From positions 1,674,001 through 1,738,000 of the forward strand of contig NZ_CP109149.1 in the NCBI RefSeq assembly GCF_035920345.1: a DNA stretch of 64,000 bases, read 5' to 3'. Positions 50,698-58,904 of this stretch are shown here, one piece after another (position 1 is the first letter of the stretch; every line of letters starts with the position of its first letter). Below the pieces are notes generated by a model that was not told the DNA's origin, did not search any database, and saw nothing but the letters and a program-made list of their open reading frames with translations. The position numbers and the translations under genes were made by a program. The stretch comes from Nocardia vinacea. GTDB lineage: Bacteria; Actinomycetota; Actinomycetes; Mycobacteriales; Mycobacteriaceae.

Positions 50698-52207
50698 TGT
50701 CGCCTCGCACGGCAGCCGCGGGTTCGCTGAAATGACGCCGCACCGCGCTCAGATCCGCCTTACCGGACGGTGTTCGCGGAATGGCCTCGACAATGGCGAT
50801 CTCGGTGGGAATCTCATAGGCCGCCAAGCGCGTTCGGAGGAACTGCACCAACTCGTCGGCGCCGGCGGTCGCGCCATCGCGCAGTTCCACCAATGCCACC
50901 GGCGTCTCCCCGAGGCGCTGGTCGGGCCGGGCCACCACCGCCGCCCCCAGCACGGCGGGATGGCCTTCCAGGGCGCTGCGCACATCGTCGGGCATGATCT
51001 TGAAGCCACCCCGGATGATCGCCTGATCGGCTCGCCCGAGGATCCACAGAAATCCGTCCGCATCGATGCGAGCGATATCGGTGGTGCGGATCCAGTCCGC
51101 CGACGGTCCCAGCTGTCCGGGGATGACCTCGAGCAGACCGGGCTGGTCGGCACCGAGGACCATACCTTCCTCGTCGACGACTCGCAGCCTGGCGCCGCCG
51201 CTCACGCGACCGACGCTGCCGCGCTTGACATTCCAGTATTGCTGGTGGTCGGCCATCGTCCAGCCCGTGACGCCGCCGCCGAATTCGGTTGCGGCATAGG
51301 ACGTCAGGACGGGGATACCGAACTTCTCGTAGAAGGCGTCGGCGTCGGCGGCCGACAGCGGTGCTGTGCCGGAAGTGACGACACGGATACCCGCCAGATC
51401 GTCCTTGCCCAGATCCGAATGCAGCACCGTGCGCAACGCGGCGGGCACCAGCGATACCGCGGCCGGACGATGCGCGCGCACCGCCTTGGCCCAGCTGCTG
51501 AGTTCGAACCGTGGCAACAGCACGAACGGCCGGGCCTCGATGACGCACTGCAGTATTCGGAATATGCCGCCGATGTGGACCAGTGGCGCATTGACGATCG
51601 CGATACCGCGTCGCGGTTCGCTGAGGGGCGTCGCACGATTCGGGTCGGTTCCGAGCACGCTGCGCGCAAGCATGTCGTAGGTGATATCGACCCGCTTCGG
51701 GGGACCGGTCGTGCCGCTGGTCAGCATGCGCACCGCCACCCCTGGCTCGGCTGCACCGGAATCGTTCGAATGTCCGGCGGCGGCGGTCGAGTGCGGCCCT
51801 ACGTCCAATTCCGAGATCGACACCGTCGCAGTGCCCGATTCGGGCGTGACCAGCGCCGCGAGATCGCTCGCACGGCCGATGACCAGCGGTAGCCGCAGCG
51901 CGGCGATATCGGCTCGGATCCGGTCGTCACCACGTGCCGGATTGATCACCACGACGCTGCCGCCACCCAGCAGGACGCCGAGAAATGCGGCCACATGCTC
52001 GGGCCGATTGCGCAGCAGAATGCCGACCTTTTGTGGCCTCGTGCCGGGCGCGGTGGTGTAGGAGCGGATGCGACGCGCCATATCGCCGAGCAGTCGCCAC
52101 GAGAACCACCGATCGTCGTACTCGATCGCGGGCGCGTCCGGCCGTAGGTTGAGCACATCGGCGATGCGTCGAATCAGGGGATGGTTGTCGCTCGGATAAT
52201 CGTTCAT
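50687..52207 (-). CDS. Acyl-CoA synthetase-like AMP-binding protein
   Basis: A 506-aa adenylate-forming enzyme. The P-loop MLTSGTTGPPKRVDI has Arg after PPK, as in its paralogue at 42296; TSYAATEFGGGVTGW, IRGGFKIMPDDVRSAL and PSGKADLSAVRRHF (catalytic Lys) follow. ATG 52207 overlaps the crotonase stop (TGATG) and has GAGGA at 7 bases; a GTG at 52210 is the alternative. It heads three successive ligase genes. A tandem of ligases usually means several acid intermediates of different length or stereochemistry. Confidence 0.85.
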   Translation of the reverse strand: MNDYPSDNHPLIRRIADVLNLRPDAPAIEYDDRWFSWRLLGDMARRIRSYTTAPGTRPQKVGILLRNRPEHVAAFLGVLLGGGSVVVINPARGDDRIRADIAALRLPLVIGRASDLAALVTPESGTATVSISELDVGPHSTAAAGHSNDSGAAEPGVAVRMLTSGTTGPPKRVDITYDMLARSVLGTDPNRATPLSEPRRGIAIVNAPLVHIGGIFRILQCVIEARPFVLLPRFELSSWAKAVRAHRPAAVSLVPAALRTVLHSDLGKDDLAGIRVVTSGTAPLSAADADAFYEKFGIPVLTSYAATEFGGGVTGWTMADHQQYWNVKRGSVGRVSGGARLRVVDEEGMVLGADQPGLLEVIPGQLGPSADWIRTTDIARIDADGFLWILGRADQAIIRGGFKIMPDDVRSALEGHPAVLGAAVVARPDQRLGETPVALVELRDGATAGADELVQFLRTRLAAYEIPTEIAIVEAIPRTPSGKADLSAVRRHFSEPAAAVRGDNGY

Positions 52208-53007
52208 CACCGGATCCTCGGTTCGATCGGAACGCGGTGTGGCGTAGTGCCGTTGCGCTCGTCGGCCAGTTGGGCGGTACCGATCGGATTGCCGAGGCGC
52301 GTGTAGATGAGTCCATGGTCCAGCGCCGCACGATAGGGCTTATCGAGTGATTCCCAGATCGCTTTGACCGTGCCCTGTGTGGCCGCCGGTGGTTTGGCGG
52401 CGACGGTGGCGGCGATCTCGTGCGCGCGCGCCCAGAGTCGGTCGCGCTCGACCACTTCGGTGACCAGTCCGATACGCAACGCGGTCTCCGCGCCGACCCG
52501 TTCGTCATTGCCCATCAGCGCCATGCGCAAGGCGTCGCCGAGGCCGACTCGTCGCATCAGCCCGACGGGTTCCAATGCGGAGACCAGCCCCGCGGAGACA
52601 TGCGAGTCGAAAAAGGTGGCCTCGGTCGAACAGATCACGATGTCGGCCTCGTTGACGAAATAGAATGCGCCCGCGGTGCACATGCCGTGCACGGCGCAGA
52701 TCACCGGCTTCCACATCTTCTGCCACTTCGGACTGAGTGCTTCGCCGGGATCCTCGTGATGCCACACACTGGTGGGCTGCCCATAGGGTTTCTTGATATC
52801 CAAACCGGCGCTGAACGCCCGATCGCCCGCCGCACGCACCACGACGGCATTGACCGCATCGTCCAATTTGACGGTATGCCAGGCACGTTCGACTTCCTCG
52901 CACATGGTGCGATCGAAGGCGTTGAGGCGATCCGGCCGGTTCAGGGTGATGGTAGCGACCCGGTCGACCGGGTCCACCTCCAGAAGAATGGTCTCGAATT
53001 CGGTCAT
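52207..53007 (-). CDS. Crotonase-family protein with altered catalytic residues
   Basis: Crotonase fold, 266 aa from ATG 53007 (4-bp overlap with the gene upstream). The oxyanion region FSAGLDIKK is kept, but HGMCTAGAFYFV has no Glu where enoyl-CoA hydratase needs its first one, and TFFDSHVSAG puts His where the second Glu should be. It can bind an acyl-CoA but should not hydrate by the standard mechanism; hydrolysis, isomerisation or C-C cleavage are alternatives known in the superfamily. It shares FFD(S/P)HVS with its neighbour at 53004. Confidence 0.82.
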   Translation of the reverse strand: MTEFETILLEVDPVDRVATITLNRPDRLNAFDRTMCEEVERAWHTVKLDDAVNAVVVRAAGDRAFSAGLDIKKPYGQPTSVWHHEDPGEALSPKWQKMWKPVICAVHGMCTAGAFYFVNEADIVICSTEATFFDSHVSAGLVSALEPVGLMRRVGLGDALRMALMGNDERVGAETALRIGLVTEVVERDRLWARAHEIAATVAAKPPAATQGTVKAIWESLDKPYRAALDHGLIYTRLGNPIGTAQLADERNGTTPHRVPIEPRIR

Positions 53008-53807
53008 CGGCACTGCCAATCCGGGGTCCGCTTCTCGACGAAGGCCTTGGGCCCCTCGAGCGCGTCCTCGGTGCGGGTGACGCGCTCCCGGAACGATTCG
53101 GCGAGCATCTCCGCTTCGTGCAGCGGCACGTCCAGGCCCTTGACGATGGCCAGGCGAGTGCCCCGAACCGCAAGCGGCGCATTCGAATTGACGATGTCGG
53201 CAATCTCGTGTGCGCGTTCCAAGAGCCGGTCGTGCTCGACGACCTCGGTGATCATGCCCAACTCATAGGCGCGCTGGGCGCTCATCCGTTCGTGTTTACC
53301 CATCAGCGCCATACGCAGCGCGACCGTACGCGGCAGCACCCTGGCCAGGCGCACCACCTCGCGGCCCGCGACCAAACCGATGCTGACGTGCGGGTCGAAG
53401 AAGCTCGCGCGCTCCGAGGCGATGACGATATCTCCGGTGGTGACCCAGTCGAGTCCGGCGCCGCAACACAATCCGTTGATGGCGGCGAGGATCGGTTTGG
53501 TCATGGTGCGAAACGGCGGCGTGCCCTCCTGGGGTGCTTCCCACTGCTCATAGGTGGACAGATACGGCCGTTCGTTGATCACCTTGCCGTCGCCGGGAAT
53601 TGCCTTCACATCCGCGCCGGTGCAGAAAGCCCGCCCGGTACCGGTGACGATGATCGACCAGACCTTGTCATCGCTCTCCGCCTCGTCGTATGCGGCCCGC
53701 AACTCGGTGATCATGTGCGGGCTGAGTGCGTTGAGGGCCTCCGGCCGGTTCAGTGTGACGGTGGCCGTATGCCCGTCGACGTCGTATCCGATGGTGTCGA
53801 ACGGCAT
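53004..53807 (-). CDS. Crotonase-family protein with altered catalytic residues
   Basis: A 267-aa crotonase, first gene of the long leftward operon (ATG 53807, AGGAAGGAAA before it). FCTGADVKAI forms the oxyanion loop. The first catalytic position is Asp in CCGAGLDWV, and the second is His in FFDPHVSIG. The substitution pattern partly matches the next gene, so these are sister enzymes or subunits of one non-standard acyl-CoA-transforming enzyme. The longer frame to 54170 runs across site N and into the divergent gene and is not used. Confidence 0.84.
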   Translation of the reverse strand: MPFDTIGYDVDGHTATVTLNRPEALNALSPHMITELRAAYDEAESDDKVWSIIVTGTGRAFCTGADVKAIPGDGKVINERPYLSTYEQWEAPQEGTPPFRTMTKPILAAINGLCCGAGLDWVTTGDIVIASERASFFDPHVSIGLVAGREVVRLARVLPRTVALRMALMGKHERMSAQRAYELGMITEVVEHDRLLERAHEIADIVNSNAPLAVRGTRLAIVKGLDVPLHEAEMLAESFRERVTRTEDALEGPKAFVEKRTPDWQCR

Positions 53808-53841
53808 GGATTTCCTTCCTGGGCACGGCTGCGAGCGCGTA

Positions 53842-53862
53842 CTACTGTTATAGATACAGTAG
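53842..53862. promoter_or_regulatory. Operator-like inverted repeat, site N
   Basis: Arms CTACTGTT and TACAGTAG around ATAGA; the outer 7 bp are perfectly symmetric. A further ACAGTAC follows at 53863-53869. It lies between the divergent operons starting at 53807 and 53923, well placed to control both. Confidence 0.65.
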
Positions 53863-53922
53863 ACAGTACCGTTAGGCTTCTGCAAAGGTAGCGGATACGC
53901 ATCGACGACGAAAAGAGGTTCG

Positions 53923-54636
53923 ATGGCCGAGCACGGGCAAATCCCTGAGATCGATGCGGCGACCGCCGCGGGATCGGCGATTCGTTTCGGGGAGCAGCCG
54001 CTGCCACAGACCATGGCCGCGGCCGCGGCGATCCGCAGGCTCAGCGGGTTACTGCTGTCGTTGGAACACCCCCATCCGACCGTCGATACCATGCTCGGGC
54101 AACTCGCCGAATGGGAGCGCGAACTGCGCCTGGCGATCCCGCCGGATCCGGCGCCGCGGGTCGGCGCCACCCAAAGTGCTTCGCAGCGGATCTATCTGGA
54201 CCACGCATCGGATATCGGCGCATACAATCCCTGTTTCCCGGAATACCGATTCGACCACCTGAACGCGGCCGCGGCCGCGGGCCGGGTCACCTTTCCGCTG
54301 GTGCACGAGGGGCCGCCCGGGCTCGTGCACGGCGGCTTCCTCGCGGTCTTCTTCGACGCCGTCGTGCAGCACCAGAGCTGCGTGGTCGGCCTCACCGGCA
54401 AGACCCGCTCGCTGAATGTCACCTATCGCCGTCCGACGCCGATCCTCCTCGAGCTGCGATTCGAAATCCTTCGGTCGGTGGGGGAGACCGGCATCGAATC
54501 GACAGCGCGGCTGATTCTGGAAGACGAGGTGCTGTGCACGGCAGTCGTCCAGACGGTCGCCTTGCCGCCCGAGCGGCTCGCCGGGGCGCGATACGGAAAG
54601 CGATCCCCGAAAGAGAAGGAAGAGACACGCCGATGA
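53923..54636 (+). CDS. Hot-dog acyl-CoA thioesterase-like protein
   Basis: A 237-aa protein: about 90 residues of helical N-terminal sequence, then a PaaI-like hot-dog domain with LVHGGFLAVFFDAVVQHQSC (HGG catalytic turn) and LNVTYRRPTPI. The helical N-terminal extension is longer than in the stand-alone thioesterase at 47321. Its stop overlaps the next crotonase start by 4 bp. It probably frees CoA from an end product or a dead-end acyl-CoA of this pathway. Confidence 0.8.
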   Translation: MAEHGQIPEIDAATAAGSAIRFGEQPLPQTMAAAAAIRRLSGLLLSLEHPHPTVDTMLGQLAEWERELRLAIPPDPAPRVGATQSASQRIYLDHASDIGAYNPCFPEYRFDHLNAAAAAGRVTFPLVHEGPPGLVHGGFLAVFFDAVVQHQSCVVGLTGKTRSLNVTYRRPTPILLELRFEILRSVGETGIESTARLILEDEVLCTAVVQTVALPPERLAGARYGKRSPKEKEETRR

Positions 54637-55529
54637 CCAGTTCGAGCGACGCCGAGGGCCGCGTGCTCTGCCATGTGGACCCCGCCAAGAGGATCGCCAC
54701 GGTCACGCTGAACAATCCGAGTCGGCGCAACTCCTACGACGCGGCCATGCGCGACGGTCTGGCCCGATACCTGGACCAGATCGCCGAGGACGACGACATC
54801 ACCGTCGTCCTGCTGCGCGGAGCGGGCGGTGTGTTCAGCACCGGCGCCGATATGAACAATGCCTACGGCTGGTACGGCGAGGGTGCCGGAAACGGCAAGC
54901 GGCCCACCAAGAGTCGGCCCAGCCAACGACGGCGGCTGACGGTGGACCGCAAATCGTTCGACTTCTACCACAATTTCCTCGGCTTTCCGAAGGTCACCGT
55001 CGGCGAGATCAGTGGTTACGCACTCGGCGGCGGATTCGAAATGGCGCTGATGACCGATATTTCGGTGATCGCGCGGGATACGAAAATCGGTATGCCCGCG
55101 ACCCGTTTCCTCGGACCCGCGCTCGGCAGCCTGCATATGTTCTTCCACCGGCTCGGTCCGGTGCTCGCGCGCCGGCTGCTGTTGACCGGCGACATCATCG
55201 AGGCGGGCGGCATCGAACATCTCGGTGTCTTCACCGAAACATGCGATCCCGCAGCGGTGACCGCTCGGGCGCGGTACTGGGCCGAGAAGGCCGCGAAGAT
55301 GCCTGCCGACGGTGTCGTCATCGCCAAGGAGGCGTTCCGGCTCGTCGAACAGAGCCAGGCCTATCAAGGCGAGGAAGTGGCAAGCTACCTCTTCCACGCA
55401 TTCGGGACCAATCTGCAATTCGCCCCCGGTGAATTCAACTTCGTCAAGACACGCGCGGAGCACGGGACCAAGGAGGCATTCCGGCTGCGGGACGAACACT
55501 TCCATGTCCCGGAACCCGAGGTGTCGTAG
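54633..55529 (+). CDS. Crotonase-family enoyl-CoA hydratase/isomerase-like protein
   Basis: A 298-aa crotonase from ATG 54633 (ATGA overlap). It has an insertion of about 30 residues after FSTGADMNNAYGWYGEG compared with the short crotonases. GYALGGGFEMALM keeps the first Glu, but the second position falls in GMPATRFLGPALG and is not Glu. Many isomerases and dehalogenases of the family have this single-acid pattern. It is paired with the thioesterase upstream under site N and is the last gene before the broken TetR gene. Confidence 0.82.
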   Translation: MTSSSDAEGRVLCHVDPAKRIATVTLNNPSRRNSYDAAMRDGLARYLDQIAEDDDITVVLLRGAGGVFSTGADMNNAYGWYGEGAGNGKRPTKSRPSQRRRLTVDRKSFDFYHNFLGFPKVTVGEISGYALGGGFEMALMTDISVIARDTKIGMPATRFLGPALGSLHMFFHRLGPVLARRLLLTGDIIEAGGIEHLGVFTETCDPAAVTARARYWAEKAAKMPADGVVIAKEAFRLVEQSQAYQGEEVASYLFHAFGTNLQFAPGEFNFVKTRAEHGTKEAFRLRDEHFHVPEPEVS

Positions 55530-55538
55530 CGAGTCAGC

Positions 55539-56001
55539 TCACGAAGGCCCCGGCGCGATTGTTCCTCGCCGGGCCTCGATCAGCCGACTCGCGTCATCGA
55601 GAATGCATTTCAGACCGTATTCGAAGTTCCGTTCATCGGGTGCGCCCGATTTCCGGCCCTTGGCCATCGCCTCGGCGAGCAGCGGAGTCGTCTCGTCTCG
55701 CGCATCATGTGCGCGTGCTTATTCAGCGTCTCGCGCCAATCGCTGGCCTCGAGAACGGCGTCGCGAAGACATACCGACTCAGCGCGCGGTCGGTCATCGC
55801 GTTCAGCAGGTCGTCCTTCTTGCGGAAATACCAGTAGATACTGGTGACTCCGACGTCGAGATGCTTACCGAGCAGCGGCATGCTCAGGCCGTCGATCGAC
55901 ACCTGTTCGGCGAGTTCGAACGCACCCTCGATGATGTCGGCCGCATTCAGCGAGCCGCGCTCACGCCTCGGCCGCTTCGCTGCGGCGCTCCTTTTCGTCA
56001 T
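55539..56001 (-). pseudogene. TetR-family regulator, frameshifted and internally deleted
   Basis: ATG 56001 opens a normal TetR N-terminus: a basic start, then IIEGAFELAEQVSIDGLSM, LDVGVTSIYWYFRKKDDLL (recognition helix), RALSRYVFATPF. Then one base is missing near 55751 and the frame stops at 55723. In the next frame LEASDWRETLNKHAHMMRE continues the protein, and after about 55685 a third frame gives TPLLAEAMAKGRKSG to RLIEARRGTIAPGPS, the true C-terminus, stopping at 55539. About 60-90 codons of the ligand-binding domain are gone between. The gene cannot make an intact regulator. Confidence 0.75.
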
Positions 56002-56048
56002 TCCAGCTTCCATCTCCGTATGAGAAATCGAAGCTAGCACAGCAAACC

Positions 56049-56069
56049 ATACCGCTGTTATTACTGTTG
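56049..56069. promoter_or_regulatory. Operator-like inverted repeat, site O (next to TetR)
   Basis: Arms ATACCGCT and TACTGTTG around GTTAT, 48 bp upstream of the TetR start. Such placement is typical of autoregulation, and links the shared motif to a TetR-type protein. Confidence 0.45.
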
Positions 56070-56106
56070 TCACATTTGGGAGGAGGTTGCCGTCCGCGGT
56101 ATCTTG

Positions 56107-56916
56107 CTATCGACCCTGGAAATCCGGCGGGCGACGCTGTTGGAAGGCGGCCAGGCCCTCCTTGAAATCTTTGGTGCGGCAGGCGAGTTCGAGGGCGAAG
56201 AGTTCGTGATTCAGTGCTTCGGGCAGGGTGGTGTGCTGATTGTGATGGATGGCCTGTTTGGTGAGTCCGAACGCGATGGTCGCCGCCGCGCTCAGGCGGG
56301 TGAGCAGTGCCTCGGTGTGCTGTTCGAGTTCGGCCGGTTCGGTGACCTGATGGATCAGACCCCAGTCGGCCGCGTCGGTGGCCTCGACCTTCTCGCCGAG
56401 CAGCAGTAATCGTTTGGCTCGGGTGAGGCCGACGAGGCGCGGCAAGAGCCAGGTGGATCCGGTGTCCGGACTGAATCCGCGAGCCAGGAAGGGCTCCCAG
56501 AACACGGCATCGGCGGCGGCGATGGTGAAGTCGGCCGCGAGCGCGAGGTTGCATCCCATACCCGCCGCCCAGCCGCGCACGGTGCAGACCACGGGCAGCT
56601 GAATGGTGTGCATGAGTTCGATGACGCGGTGCGCGGTATGCGGTATGCGCCGGACTAGGTCGCCGGTCCTTGCGCGGTTGTCGCCGCTGTTGGTAGCGAC
56701 CCAGTCCACCCCGGAGCAGAAATCGTTGCCCGCGCCCTGGATGTGGATGACGCGCAGGGTGTCGTCGGTGGCGGCGGCGGTGAGCGCGCCGACCAGATCA
56801 TCGATCATCGTGGGGCTGAGTGCATTACGCCGGGCGCGACGGTCCAGGGCCAGGCGCAGCAGGGGGCCGTCGCGATGGCTGTGCACCGTCCCGTCGGTGG
56901 TGTTGTCATCGCTCAT
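56107..56916 (-). CDS. Crotonase-family protein, PaaG-like
   Basis: A 269-aa crotonase with FCSGVDWV oxyanion loop, WAAGMGCNLALAAD where Asn stands at the first Glu position, and FWEPFLARGFSPDTGSTWLLPRLVG, whose GFSPDTGST block with its Asp is typical of PaaG-like isomerases. Isomerisation of an unsaturated acyl-CoA is a better guess than hydration. It runs toward the TetR remnant from site P. Confidence 0.85.
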   Translation of the reverse strand: MSDDNTTDGTVHSHRDGPLLRLALDRRARRNALSPTMIDDLVGALTAAATDDTLRVIHIQGAGNDFCSGVDWVATNSGDNRARTGDLVRRIPHTAHRVIELMHTIQLPVVCTVRGWAAGMGCNLALAADFTIAAADAVFWEPFLARGFSPDTGSTWLLPRLVGLTRAKRLLLLGEKVEATDAADWGLIHQVTEPAELEQHTEALLTRLSAAATIAFGLTKQAIHHNQHTTLPEALNHELFALELACRTKDFKEGLAAFQQRRPPDFQGR

Positions 56917-56957
56917 TGTTGTATCCGTGTCTTCTCCGGCCGCTTACGGTTCGCATC

Positions 56958-56978
56958 ATACTGTTAGATATACAGTAT
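56958..56978. promoter_or_regulatory. Operator-like inverted repeat, site P
   Basis: Arms ATACTGTT and TACAGTAT around AGATA, with an extra half-site AATACTGTG at 56981-56989. The outer 7 bp are perfectly symmetric. It lies 42 bp upstream of the crotonase at 56916 and is the last copy on the right. Confidence 0.65.
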
Positions 56979-57054
56979 CTAATACTGTGCGAGCGAGGTG
57001 GCGATCGGTCAGCGATTTCGGATCGTGCGCTCGGCTGCCACGTGCGGTGCGCGA

Positions 57055-57453
57055 TTAGCGGATGACCTGGCCTATGCCGAGTAGATTGCCCTCGCTGTCA
57101 CGGAACCACGCGCCCCGCTCGGCACGACCCTTGCTCGGATAGTTGCCTTCGATGTCCATGATCCCGTTCACGGTGCCGTCGTATTCCTCGAACACCACGC
57201 CACGGGCACGCAGGCCCGCGACGGTTGCCTCGATGTCATCGACGTAGAAACCCATTTGGGTGAACGAGCCGTCGGACGCACCGGCGGAGGCGAACAGGCA
57301 GAAGACACCCGTCGCACCTTCATAGCGCAGGCCGCCCTCGCGTTCCTCGACCGGTTCGAGGCCGAGTTTCTCGGCGTACCATCGGCGGGCTCGCGCCAGA
57401 TCCTTGGTGGGTATGCGGGCTTCGATGTGTGCGTTGCTCAGCATCCTCGTCAT
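57055..57453 (-). CDS. VOC/glyoxalase-fold protein
   Basis: A 132-aa vicinal-oxygen-chelate protein: HIEARIPTKDLARARRWYA then LGLEPVEE, followed by TQMGFYVDDIEATVAGLRARG and FRDSEGNLLGIGQV, the usual paired beta-alpha-beta-beta-beta units and conserved FRDxxGN end. ATG 57453 or 57444 starts it. VOC proteins include dioxygenases, glyoxalase-like isomerases and resistance proteins; the function is not assigned. No operator-like site is nearby. Confidence 0.8.
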   Translation of the reverse strand: MTRMLSNAHIEARIPTKDLARARRWYAEKLGLEPVEEREGGLRYEGATGVFCLFASAGASDGSFTQMGFYVDDIEATVAGLRARGVVFEEYDGTVNGIMDIEGNYPSKGRAERGAWFRDSEGNLLGIGQVIR

Positions 57454-57576
57454 GGTAGCCAGCCGCACGCACGGTATCGGCCAGATCGCCGTCGGCTCGG
57501 ATTTCCCTGCCGGCGAGCGTGCGTGCTGGAAGACTCGTGGATCGAAACGGTCACCGTGACTGAGGGAGTTTGCGAC

Positions 57577-57927
57577 GTGGAGGTCGTGTACAACATCGTC
57601 GTCGTCGCCCATCTGCTGGGCATGTCGGCGGTTATCGGCGGGTATGTCGCCGGACAGCCGGGCGTATCCGAGCTGATGGTGTGGGGTGCGCGGGCACAGC
57701 TCGTCACCGGTCTGATCCTGGTCGGTATGGCCGATTCGATCGATTCGCTCGGCAAGGATCCGAATATGGCGAAGATCGGCACCAAGTTGGTCATCTCCGT
57801 GCTGGTTGCCGCGTTCGCGGAGATCGGTCGTGCGGATGCCAAGAAGGGGAAGCCGGCGCCGTGGATGACGCACGCGTCCGGCGGTTTGGCGATCGTCAAT
57901 GTATTCGTCGCGGTGCTGTGGACCTGA
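57577..57927 (+). CDS. Small integral membrane protein
   Basis: A 116-aa membrane protein from GTG 57577 (GGGAG 9 bases upstream). Three to four hydrophobic helices: VVYNIVVVAHLLGMSAVIGGYV, ARAQLVTGLILVGM, LVISVLVAAFAEI and GGLAIVNVFVAVLW. It resembles the conserved actinobacterial membrane proteins of unknown function with internal charged AKKGKPAPW loop. It precedes an alpha/beta hydrolase by 81 bp in the same direction. Confidence 0.7.
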   Translation: MEVVYNIVVVAHLLGMSAVIGGYVAGQPGVSELMVWGARAQLVTGLILVGMADSIDSLGKDPNMAKIGTKLVISVLVAAFAEIGRADAKKGKPAPWMTHASGGLAIVNVFVAVLWT

Positions 57928-58008
57928 TCTGCCAGTGCGCACGGCCTTCGACATCGCGCCACCCGCGCCGTACCTTCGTTACAGGACGGAAGTAACGGAG
58001 GGCATCGG

Positions 58009-58899
58009 ATGCGGGTCGATATCGAATTCACCAGCGGCGCAGTGACATTGCGGGGCTGGCTCTACAGGCCGGACGTGGTACCGGGCCCGGTCCCGCTGGT
58101 GGTGATGACACACGGCTTCGCGGGCGTCAAGGAATGGGTTGCCCCGTTCGCCGAGGTGTTCAGCAAAGCGGGCCTGGCTTGTCTGGTGTACGACCACCCT
58201 GGATTCGGAACCTCCGATGGCGAACCGCGTTATGAGGTCGATCCCGTCGCCCAGATCGAGGGCTACCGCGATGCGATCACCTTCGCGCAGACCCTGGAGG
58301 GCATCGATCCGGAACGCATCGGTGTCTGGGGAACCAGTTTCGCGGGTGGCCACGTGTTGGTCGTCGCGGCGACCGATCGACGCGTGCGCGCGGTGGTGTC
58401 GCAGGTGCCACTCACCAATGGCTGGGCCAACTTCCGCAGTCTGGTCCCCTCCATCATGCTGCCCGCGGTCCATGCGGCCATCGCCGCCGACCGGCAAGCC
58501 CGTGCCTCGGGCAAACCGCATCAGATGATCAAGGCGGCCTCCGACGATCCCACCGAACTCGTCGCCATGCCCGGTATCGAGGTCTACAACTGGTTGATGG
58601 CCAACGGCCCGCAGATCCCCACTTGGCGCAACGAGGTCACCCTCTCCAGCGTCGACAAATTCCAGTCCTACGCCCCGGAAGCCTTCCTGCGGCGCGTCTC
58701 TCCGACGCCACTGCTGATGGTGATCGCCGATCAAGACACTCTGACGCCCAGCGATATCGCCCTGCAAAGCTACGCCGAGGCCCTGGAACCCAAACAACTG
58801 GCGCTGGTCCCAGGTCCGCACTTCGCCGTCTACGAGGAGCAGTTCGAACTCGCGTCCAGCGTCGCCCGCGACTTTCTGCTTGCCGAGCTGAACGGATGA
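58009..58899 (+). CDS. Alpha/beta hydrolase (dienelactone-hydrolase-like/esterase)
   Basis: A 296-aa serine hydrolase. The oxyanion region MTHGFAGVKEW is at 33-43 and the nucleophile elbow GTSFAGG has Ser110. The Asp is probably in MVIADQDTLTPS and the catalytic His in PGPHFAVYEEQF. It belongs with xenobiotic acetyl esterase/lid-containing hydrolases. ATG 58009 is used because translation proper (MRVDIEFTSGAVTLRGWL) starts there. It appears to be a housekeeping-type gene outside the catabolic regulon. Confidence 0.83.
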   Translation: MRVDIEFTSGAVTLRGWLYRPDVVPGPVPLVVMTHGFAGVKEWVAPFAEVFSKAGLACLVYDHPGFGTSDGEPRYEVDPVAQIEGYRDAITFAQTLEGIDPERIGVWGTSFAGGHVLVVAATDRRVRAVVSQVPLTNGWANFRSLVPSIMLPAVHAAIAADRQARASGKPHQMIKAASDDPTELVAMPGIEVYNWLMANGPQIPTWRNEVTLSSVDKFQSYAPEAFLRRVSPTPLLMVIADQDTLTPSDIALQSYAEALEPKQLALVPGPHFAVYEEQFELASSVARDFLLAELNG

Positions 58900-58904
58900 C
58901 GCCT

